Origin: Bradyrhizobium arachidis
Lineage (GTDB): Bacteria > Pseudomonadota > Alphaproteobacteria > Rhizobiales > Xanthobacteraceae
Direction of reading: 5' to 3'
DNA: 64,000 nucleotides
Assembly: GCF_015291705.1 (NCBI RefSeq)
Contig: NZ_CP030050.1
Location: 186,001-250,000 of the forward strand
Shown: positions 57,497 through 64,000 of the stretch, piece by piece
How the letters are laid out: every line of letters begins with the position of its first letter
How positions within the stretch are numbered: the stretch's first letter is position 1
Notes under the pieces: model-generated
Databases searched by the model: none
What the model saw: only the letters and a program-made list of their open reading frames with translations
What the model was told of the DNA's origin: nothing
Translations under genes and position numbers: made by a program

Positions 57497-59983
57497 TCAC
57501 ATATGGCTGTCTTCTTCCTCGACCAGAATCTCGCGCTTTCCGGCGTGGTTGGCGGGTCCGACGATGCCTTCCAGTTCCATGCGCTCCATCAACGAGGCGG
57601 CGCGATTATAGCCGATCTGCAGGCGGCGCTGAATGTAGCTGGTCGAGGCCTTGCGGTCGCGTTTGACGATCGCAACGGCCTGCGCGAACAGGTCGCCGCC
57701 GCCGTCCGCGCCCATGCCGGTGGCGTCGAACACCGCCCCGTCCTCGTCCTCGGTCGGCTCTTCGGCGGTAACCGCTTCGAGGTATTCCGGCTGGCCCTGC
57801 GTCTTGAGGTGACGCACCACCTTCTCGACTTCCTCGTCGGACGCGAACGGTCCGTGCACACGGCTGATGCGGCCGCCGCCCGCCATGTACAGCATGTCGC
57901 CCTGGCCGAGCAGCTGCTCGGCGCCCATCTCGCCGAGGATGGTGCGGCTGTCGATCTTCGACGTCACCTGGAAGGCGATGCGGGTCGGGAAGTTGGCCTT
58001 GATGGTGCCGGTGATGACGTCGACCGACGGTCGCTGCGTCGCCAGGATCACATGCAGGCCGGCGGCGCGCGCCATCTGCGCGAGGCGCTGCACGGCGCCT
58101 TCGATGTCCTTGCCGGCGACCATCATCAGGTCGGCCATTTCGTCGACGATGATGACGATGTAGGGCAGCGGGTCGAGCGAGAGCTTCTCTTCCTCGTAGA
58201 TCGCCTTGCCGGTCTCCTTGTCGAAGCCGGTGTGCACCGTGCGCGTCGGCTCCTCGCCCTTGGCCTTCAACTCGCCGAGGCGCGTGTTGTAGCCGTCGAT
58301 GTTGCGCACACCGAGCTTGGCCATGTTCTTGTAGCGCTCTTCCATCTCGCGCACCGCCCATTTCAGCGCGACCACCGCCTTCTTCGGATCGGTCACGACG
58401 GGCGTGAGCAGATGGGGAATGCCGTCATAGACGGAGAGTTCGAGCATCTTCGGATCGACCATGATCAGCCGGCACTGATCGGGGCGCAGCCGGTAGACCA
58501 GGCTGAGGATCATGGTGTTGATGGCGACCGACTTGCCCGAGCCGGTGGTACCGGCGATCAGCATGTGCGGCGTGCGCGCGAGGTCGATGATGACGGGGTC
58601 ACCGCCGATGGTCTTGCCGAGGCAGAGCGGCAGCTTCGCGACCGTCTCGGTCGCTTCCTTCGCGACCAGCAGTTCACGCAGGTAAACCTTTTCGCGATGC
58701 GCGTTCGGCAGCTCGATGCCGATCGCATTGCGGCCCGGCACGACGGCGACGCGCGCCGACAGCGCGCTCATCGAGCGGGCGATGTCGTCGGAGAGGCCGA
58801 TCACGCGTGAAGACTTGATGCCGGGCGCCGGCTCCAGCTCGTACAGCGTGACGACCGGACCCGGATTGGCCTTCACGATTTCGCCGCGCACGCCGAAATC
58901 TTGCAGCACGCCTTCGAGCGAGCGCGAATTGGCTTCCAGCTCGGCCTTGCTGAGTGGTTGGCGATCGCCGGCCTTGGGCGCGGCCAGCACGGAGACGGAC
59001 GGAAGCTCGAACTTGTCGGAGGATCTCTTGGAAGCGGCCTTCGGCGCAGCCTTCTTGCGCGGGGCGCGCGCGGCGGGCTCTTCCACTTCTTCCTCTTCCT
59101 CCTCGCCTTCCTCTTCGTCCTCCTCGTGCTCGTCCTCGTCCTCGTCTTCGGACTGCGGCGAGATCGAGGGCGCGGTGCGGCCGCCGCCGAGATTCGGCTC
59201 CTGGCGGCTGAACGCAACGGCCTTGGTCTTCGGTCCGCTCGAGACCAGGGCGCGGTAAGCGGCACCACACAGCCAGATCAGGCGTGCCTTGGTACTCATC
59301 AGCGCGTGGAACAGCCAGCCCAGCGACACCGAGCCGCGATCGCTCCCCTCGTCCTCATCGAGCGGCTTGTCGTCATCCTCGATCTCGGCGAGCTCGTCGT
59401 CATGCTCGCGTGCGCCGAGACCGCAGGCGATCAGGAACGTCGCGGTCATCGCGGCGAACAGGATCGTGCCGAGTACCATGCGGTAGATCGTGCCGGCGGG
59501 TCCGAAAATCACCGCGGGCGCGCGCACCAGGGCGTCGCCGACCACGCCGCCGAGGCCGGTCGGCAGCGGCCAGGCGCCGCCATGCGGCCAGCAGCTGACG
59601 AAGCCCGCCGCGATCACCGTGCAGAGAATCCAGGAACCGAGCCGCAGCGCTTCGCGGTCGAACGGGCGATGCGTCATCATGCGCCAACCCCAGACCGCGA
59701 CGGTCAGGACCAGCATGATGGCGCCGAGCCCGAGGATCTGCATCGCAAGGTCGGCGCCGATCGCACCGGCATAGCCGAGAATGTTGCGGATCGGCCGCGA
59801 GGTCGCGTGGCTGAGGCTGGGATCCTGCACCGACCAGGTCATCAGCGCGGCCGAGGCCACGCCCGCCAGCCCGACCATGCCGAGGCCGGTGAGCTCGCGC
59901 ATCCGCCGCGCCAGACCCTCGCGGATCGACGGCGGCAGATGGCCGACCAGTGGAATGACACGTTCGATTGCCGACATGCTCAT
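57497..59983 (-). CDS. ftsK: DNA translocase FtsK
   Basis: An 828-residue septal DNA pump. Four membrane helices occupy the first 190 residues. A linker with an acidic run at residues 279-302 (21 of 24 are Asp or Glu) precedes the motor domain. Walker A is GTTGSGKS (477-484), followed by [10 protein letters not shown] and the C-terminal gamma winged helix ([23 protein letters not shown]) that reads KOPS. It lies 9 bp after the aminotransferase gene in a probable operon with lolA. Confidence 0.97.
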   Translation of the reverse strand: MSMSAIERVIPLVGHLPPSIREGLARRMRELTGLGMVGLAGVASAALMTWSVQDPSLSHATSRPIRNILGYAGAIGADLAMQILGLGAIMLVLTVAVWGWRMMTHRPFDREALRLGSWILCTVIAAGFVSCWPHGGAWPLPTGLGGVVGDALVRAPAVIFGPAGTIYRMVLGTILFAAMTATFLIACGLGAREHDDELAEIEDDDKPLDEDEGSDRGSVSLGWLFHALMSTKARLIWLCGAAYRALVSSGPKTKAVAFSRQEPNLGGGRTAPSISPQSEDEDEDEHEEDEEEGEEEEEEVEEPAARAPRKKAAPKAASKRSSDKFELPSVSVLAAPKAGDRQPLSKAELEANSRSLEGVLQDFGVRGEIVKANPGPVVTLYELEPAPGIKSSRVIGLSDDIARSMSALSARVAVVPGRNAIGIELPNAHREKVYLRELLVAKEATETVAKLPLCLGKTIGGDPVIIDLARTPHMLIAGTTGSGKSVAINTMILSLVYRLRPDQCRLIMVDPKMLELSVYDGIPHLLTPVVTDPKKAVVALKWAVREMEERYKNMAKLGVRNIDGYNTRLGELKAKGEEPTRTVHTGFDKETGKAIYEEEKLSLDPLPYIVIIVDEMADLMMVAGKDIEGAVQRLAQMARAAGLHVILATQRPSVDVITGTIKANFPTRIAFQVTSKIDSRTILGEMGAEQLLGQGDMLYMAGGGRISRVHGPFASDEEVEKVVRHLKTQGQPEYLEAVTAEEPTEDEDGAVFDATGMGADGGGDLFAQAVAIVKRDRKASTSYIQRRLQIGYNRAASLMERMELEGIVGPANHAGKREILVEEEDSHM

Positions 59984-59992
59984 GGGCCCCGC

Positions 59993-61207
59993 CTAACCCA
60001 GAGTTTCGACCAGCCGGTGCAACGCCTGCGCCGTGGTCTCACTATCCTGCACCAGCGCCAGTCGAATGTAGCCGGCACCGGGATTGAAGCCGTCAGGTTG
60101 AAGCCGCGCCAGATAGGAGCCGGGCACCACGCGCACGCCGGCTTCCCTAAACAGCTTCAGCGTCACCGAGACGTCGTCACCGATCTCGGGCGTGTTGAGC
60201 CAGACGCAAAAGCCGCCGTCGGGCCGGCGATAGCCGTAGCGATTGCCGATGATCTGGTCGGCGAGATCGAACTTGATCCGGTAGAGCCTGCGGTTCTCCT
60301 CGACATGCGCCTCGTCGCCATAGGCAACGGTCGCGACATGCTGCAGCGGCACCGGCACCTGCGGCGCCGCAATGTTGCGCAGCTCGAGGAACATGCCGAT
60401 GAACTTCTTGTCGCCCGCGGCGAAGCCGACGCGCAGGCCCGGCAAATTGGAGCGTTTTGACAGCGACTGGAACGCAGCCACGCGGGTGAAGTCGGCACCC
60501 GCGGATTCGAGCGCGCTGCCTGGCGCCTCGCGGGTGTAGATCTCCGAATAGCACTCATCGCTGAGGATCATGAAGTTGTAGCGGTCGGCGAGCTGCTTCA
60601 GCCGCCTGAAATAATCGGGCTTGGCGACCGAACCCTGCGGATTGGCGGGCGAGGCCAGATAGAACGCCACGGTGCGCGCCAGCGTCGCCTCGTCGATGGC
60701 GTCGAGATCGGGCAGAAAACCGTTTTCGACGGTGGTCGGCAGATAGACCTGTTCGCAGGCTGCGGCACCGGCGCCCGCGCCATAGACCGGATAGAACGGG
60801 TTCGGCATCAGGATGGCAGGCTTGCCTGGCTTCGGCCCGACATAGCGCGCCGCTGCAATCGCGGCGAGGAACAGCCCCTCGCGGCTGCCATTGAGGACGA
60901 GAATTTCGGTCTTGGGGTCGAGCGGTCGCGGCAGCTTGAAGCGCGACGACAGCCAGGCACCTGCTGCCTGGCGGAACGGCTCGGTGCCCTGGTTCATCGG
61001 GTAACGGCCGAAATCGGCGATGTGCTTGGCCAGCACCGGGCCGACGAACTCGGGCACGGGATGCTGGGGCTCGCCAACTGCAAGCGAAATCAAGGGCTTG
61101 CCCGGCTGATGCGGGGCCAGCAGCTCGTTCAGCCGGACGAAGGGCGAGCGTTGGGAATCGGAGCTACCACCGCCCTGCGGCGCACGGGATGAAGCGGTCA
61201 GAGCCAT
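59993..61207 (-). CDS. Class I/II PLP-dependent aminotransferase
   Basis: A 404-residue fold-type I aminotransferase. The PLP Lys is in SLSKRSNLPGLRVGF; VLNGSREGLFLAAIA, YLASPANPQGSVA and ILSDECYSEIY are the usual motifs. Homologues next to ftsK in alphaproteobacteria are often annotated succinyldiaminopimelate aminotransferase (DapC) type, which would tie it to lysine and peptidoglycan synthesis, but the substrate is not shown by the sequence. A CtrA-type box lies 86 bp upstream of its start. Confidence 0.92.
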   Translation of the reverse strand: MALTASSRAPQGGGSSDSQRSPFVRLNELLAPHQPGKPLISLAVGEPQHPVPEFVGPVLAKHIADFGRYPMNQGTEPFRQAAGAWLSSRFKLPRPLDPKTEILVLNGSREGLFLAAIAAARYVGPKPGKPAILMPNPFYPVYGAGAGAAACEQVYLPTTVENGFLPDLDAIDEATLARTVAFYLASPANPQGSVAKPDYFRRLKQLADRYNFMILSDECYSEIYTREAPGSALESAGADFTRVAAFQSLSKRSNLPGLRVGFAAGDKKFIGMFLELRNIAAPQVPVPLQHVATVAYGDEAHVEENRRLYRIKFDLADQIIGNRYGYRRPDGGFCVWLNTPEIGDDVSVTLKLFREAGVRVVPGSYLARLQPDGFNPGAGYIRLALVQDSETTAQALHRLVETLG

Positions 61208-61292
61208 TCGTTGGGCGCCAGTACTCTTGGAACAGCCGGTCGCATCAAGGCGCCGGCGGGAAGCGGTTCAGTTCACCATAGATAGGGCGAGG

Positions 61293-61308
61293 TTAAGACG
61301 CGATTAAC
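61293..61308. promoter_or_regulatory. CtrA-type binding site upstream of aminotransferase-ftsK
   Basis: TTAA-GACGCGA-TTAA followed by CCAT exactly matches the alphaproteobacterial CtrA consensus TTAA-N7-TTAAC(C)AT. It lies 86 bp before the start codon of the minus-strand aminotransferase-ftsK-lolA unit. Confidence 0.65.
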
Positions 61309-61378
61309 CATCGGCCGCCGCCTCCGTCCAGAGCGGGGATAATGAGACCGGATAACAATGGGATGGAAGGCGATTCCT

Positions 61379-61515
61379 GCCTCTCCCGCTTGCGGGAGAG
61401 GTCGGCGCGCCCCGGGCGATGCGTAGCATCGTCCCGCGCGCCGGGTGAGGGCTCTCTCCTCTTGGCGAATCCCACCGCGGAGGCGCCCTCCCCCGCATTC
61501 GCGGGAGGGAGCGCA
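61379..61515. repeat. Palindromic repeat, family B (copy 2)
   Basis: GCCTCTCCCGCTTGCGGGAG at the left and a diverged CCCTCCCCCGCATTCGCGGG at the right, with CGCCGGGTGAGGGCTCTCTC inside as in copy 1. Confidence 0.88.
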
Positions 61516-61529
61516 CCGTCATGGCGACC

Positions 61530-61934
61530 TCAATGCCCCGGCAGCTTCTCGAATGTCTTCATGCCTGCGGGGATCGCGTGGAACTCCTGCATGTCGCAGG
61601 TGTAGATCGCCATCTGCGGGTGGAACTGTTTCGGCTCATCCAGCGTGCCGACCTTCAGGATCGCGGCGGGCAGGCCGGGGACCTTGGTCACCAGATGCGT
61701 GCCGCATTCGGCGCAGAATTCGCGCGTCACGGCGCGCTCGAGGTCCTTGCGCGTGAACTGTTTCGGCTGCCCGGTAATGTAGCTGAAGCCGGCCGCCGGC
61801 ATCGCGATGAAGGTGTTGGGCGCGCCGCCCGAGATGTACTGGCACTCGCGGCAATGACACTGGGCCTGCATCATCGGGTCGCCCTCGGCCACGTAGCGCA
61901 CTTCGCCGCAATAGCATCCGCCTTCCAAACGCAT
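61530..61934 (-). CDS. GFA (glutathione-dependent formaldehyde-activating) family protein
   Basis: A 134-residue zinc-binding protein of the GFA/CENP-V fold from ATG 61934. GGCYCGEVRYVAEG, CHCRECQYISGGAP and EFCAECGTHLV supply the three Cys-rich zinc sites. Most family members are uncharacterised, and the formaldehyde link holds for only a few. An upstream in-frame start at 61985 lacks family support. Confidence 0.93.
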   Translation of the reverse strand: MRLEGGCYCGEVRYVAEGDPMMQAQCHCRECQYISGGAPNTFIAMPAAGFSYITGQPKQFTRKDLERAVTREFCAECGTHLVTKVPGLPAAILKVGTLDEPKQFHPQMAIYTCDMQEFHAIPAGMKTFEKLPGH

Positions 61935-62016
61935 GACGACCTCCCGGTTTGTTGTTCGTTGTGGCCGGTATTTCTGCGCCGGCAATCTGGAATGGCAATC
62001 CTTTTCTTTTGCGCGC

Positions 62017-62056
62017 GGTCAAAAAGAAAGGGGCTCCAACTTGCGCTGGAGCCCCT
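62017..62056 (-). terminator. Rho-independent terminator of glnK-amtB
   Basis: On the minus strand GGGGCTCCA, an 8-nt loop and TGGAGCCCC form a 9-bp stem (62030-62055), followed by TTTCTTTTTG. It lies 84 bp after the amtB stop. Confidence 0.9.
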
Positions 62057-62139
62057 CAACGGTCGGGGCATTGCCGGGTATGTGCCCAAACCGTAGTTGT
62101 GGACGCGGTCCCCTAGGAGACCGCGCCCGGGAGGAGAGG

Positions 62140-63588
62140 TTACATGTTGTAGGCGCGCTCGGTGTGCTCGGTGATGTCGAGGCCTTCACGCTCGCTCTCG
62201 ACATTGGCGCGGAGGCCAACGATCACGTCGACGACCTTGTAGAGGATCGCCGAACCGACGCCCGACCACACCAGCGTGGTGCCGACAGCCTTGAGCTGGG
62301 ACAGCATCTGCACGGCGAAGTCGTAATCGGCAACCTTGGGCGGGATCGCGGTGTAGTCGATGATGCCCGCACCACCGAGAGCCGGATTGACCAGGATGCC
62401 GGTGCCGAGCGCGCCGACGATGCCGCCGATGCAGTGCACGCCGAACACGTCGAGGCTGTCATCGTAGCCGAGCGCGTTCTTCACGACGGTGCAGAAGAAC
62501 AGGCAGACCACGCCGACCACGAGACCGAGGACGATCGCGCCCATGACACCGGAGAAGCCGGCGGCAGGCGTGACGGCCACGAGGCCCGCGACAGCGCCGG
62601 AGATGACGCCGAGCACCGACGGGTGACCCTTCACGATCCACTCCGCGAACATCCACGACAGCGCGGCGGCCGCGGTGGCGACGAAGGAGTTGGTCATGGC
62701 GAGGGCGGCGCCGCCGTTGGCTTCGAGGTTGGAGCCGGCGTTGAAGCCGAACCAGCCGACCCAGAGCAGCGAGGCGCCGATCATCGACATGGTCAGCGAG
62801 TGCGGAGCCATCAGCTCCTTGCCGTAACCGACGCGCTTGCCGATCAGGAGAGCGCCGACGAGGCCTGCGATGCCGGCGTTGATGTGCACCACGGTGCCGC
62901 CGGCGAAGTCGATCGCGCCTGCCTTGAAGATCCAGCCAGCATCGGCGTTGATCTCGTCGAGCTTGGCCTGCGCCGCGGTCTTCGCCGCCGCGTCAGTGGC
63001 AGCAGCAAGAGCCTTGGCCGCATCCTGGATCGCGTCCGGGCCGGGCCAGTACCAGACCATGTGCGCGATCGGGAAGTAGATCAGCGTGACCCAGAGCGGG
63101 ATGAAGAGCGCGATCGCCGAGAACTTCATGCGCTCGGCGAAGGCGCCGACGATGAGGGCGGGCGTGATCGCCGCGAAGGTCATCTGGAAGCACATGTAGA
63201 TGAGCTCCGAGATGTTGGCGTCGACCGAGAAGGTCGCGGCCTTCGAGTCGGTGGTGACACCCATCATGAAGGCCTTGGAGAAGCCGCCGATGAAGTCGGA
63301 GCCGCCCGTGAAGGCGAGGCTGTAGCCGTACACGGCCCAGATCACGGTGACGACGCAGACGGTGTAGAACACCTGCATCAGCACCGAGAGCATGTTCTTG
63401 GAACGGACGAGACCGCCGTAGAACAGCGCGAGGCCGGGGATCGTCATCAACAGCACGAGCACTGTCGATGTCAGCATCCAGGCGTTGTCTCCCTTGTTGA
63501 CCGTTGGCTCGGCGTAGGCTGCGGTCGCAGCGAACAGGCCGACTGCGAGAGCCGCCAATCCCGCGCCATAGGGACGCTTAAACGTCAT
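62140..63588 (-). CDS. amtB: Ammonium transporter AmtB
   Basis: A 482-residue inner-membrane channel. A cleavable signal peptide (to AAYAEP) precedes eleven transmembrane helices. DNAWMLTSTVLVLLMTIPGLALFYGGLVRSKN, MVWYWPG, GGTVVHINAGIAGLVGALL (first pore His) and GVHCIGGIVGALGTGI (second) are the family marks. A Lys/Ala-rich loop of ~30 residues after WYWPGPDA is longer than in E. coli AmtB. ATG 63588 is preferred to the open frame from 63672. glnK precedes it by 37 bp, so the two form the standard glnK-amtB operon. Confidence 0.97.
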   Translation of the reverse strand: MTFKRPYGAGLAALAVGLFAATAAYAEPTVNKGDNAWMLTSTVLVLLMTIPGLALFYGGLVRSKNMLSVLMQVFYTVCVVTVIWAVYGYSLAFTGGSDFIGGFSKAFMMGVTTDSKAATFSVDANISELIYMCFQMTFAAITPALIVGAFAERMKFSAIALFIPLWVTLIYFPIAHMVWYWPGPDAIQDAAKALAAATDAAAKTAAQAKLDEINADAGWIFKAGAIDFAGGTVVHINAGIAGLVGALLIGKRVGYGKELMAPHSLTMSMIGASLLWVGWFGFNAGSNLEANGGAALAMTNSFVATAAAALSWMFAEWIVKGHPSVLGVISGAVAGLVAVTPAAGFSGVMGAIVLGLVVGVVCLFFCTVVKNALGYDDSLDVFGVHCIGGIVGALGTGILVNPALGGAGIIDYTAIPPKVADYDFAVQMLSQLKAVGTTLVWSGVGSAILYKVVDVIVGLRANVESEREGLDITEHTERAYNM

Positions 63589-63625
63589 TTTATTCACTCC
63601 TGATTGGATAAGGTTGAGCGCGAAA

Positions 63626-64000
<375 letters not shown>

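Larger units (their letters stand above)
61208..61529. other. Gene-free region upstream of the aminotransferase
   Basis: A 322-bp stretch with no supported gene, containing the CtrA-type box at 61293-61308 and a family B repeat at 61379-61515. It is bounded by the divergent aminotransferase start and the GFA gene end. Confidence 0.6.

Noticed and set aside
56456..58810. 784-residue plus-strand open frame opposite lolA and ftsK
   Set aside because: Antisense to two clear genes, no recognisable domain, and runs through a palindromic repeat.

Overview
The window is a 64 kb piece of a GC-rich alphaproteobacterial chromosome, most probably Bradyrhizobium or a close relative in the Nitrobacteraceae. 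The reasons are the rho-mnmE-mnmG-rsmG-parA-parB gene order, the his cluster carrying a DUF2628 gene, the CpaB-E pilus genes, GANTC and CtrA-type sites, and several families of dispersed palindromic repeats typical of that group. Identification is from sequence memory only. Nearly all of the window is core chromosome. I see no prophage, insertion sequence, CRISPR array, tRNA or rRNA gene.

Left part (1-34 kb). The window opens in the end of rph, followed by rdgB and hemW. Next come a penicillin-binding-protein activator lipoprotein, rsmI-yraN-gshB, an AraC-type regulator and two small exported proteins. A partial Tad/Flp pilus assembly set (cpaB, cpaC, cpaD, cpaE, with tadD on the other strand) is followed by a stand-alone PilZ protein, the YifB/ComM ATPase and a hybrid histidine kinase. 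A minus-strand block holds hisB, a DUF2628 gene, hisH, hisA, hisF, hisE and coaA, and hslV/hslU lie beyond it. After an unrecognised polytopic membrane protein come smr, mltA and a Tim44-like gene, then secB, dnaQ, coaE, maf and the DUF299 (ppsR-type) kinase/pyrophosphorylase.

Centre (34-46 kb). Genes diverge at about 35.05-35.51 kb: ppsR, maf, coaE and dnaQ run left, and hemJ, rho, mnmE, mnmG, rsmG, parA and parB run right. The 460-bp spacer holds a dense GANTC cluster, weak DnaA-box-like sequences, a palindrome and a near-CtrA site, so I propose it as the chromosomal replication origin. Four exact 14-bp parS palindromes lie 4-6 kb to the right, one inside the rsmG coding sequence and one supplying the rsmG start codon. 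This is the most interesting part of the window.

Right part (44-64 kb). holA, lptE and leuS run leftward. Two diguanylate cyclase genes meet tail to tail. They are followed by a YggS-type PLP protein, a FAH-type hydratase, an L,D-transpeptidase-like protein, an OmpR-family response regulator with a cyclic-nucleotide-binding-fold protein, and xth. A minus-strand run of an aminotransferase, ftsK and lolA lies downstream of a perfect CtrA-type box. A GFA-family protein and the amtB-glnK ammonium module end the window.

Dispersed repeats. At least seven palindromic intergenic repeat families occur, most with two to four copies here. One further repeat (895-959) has become the translated start of hemW, and another copy sits between parA and parB.
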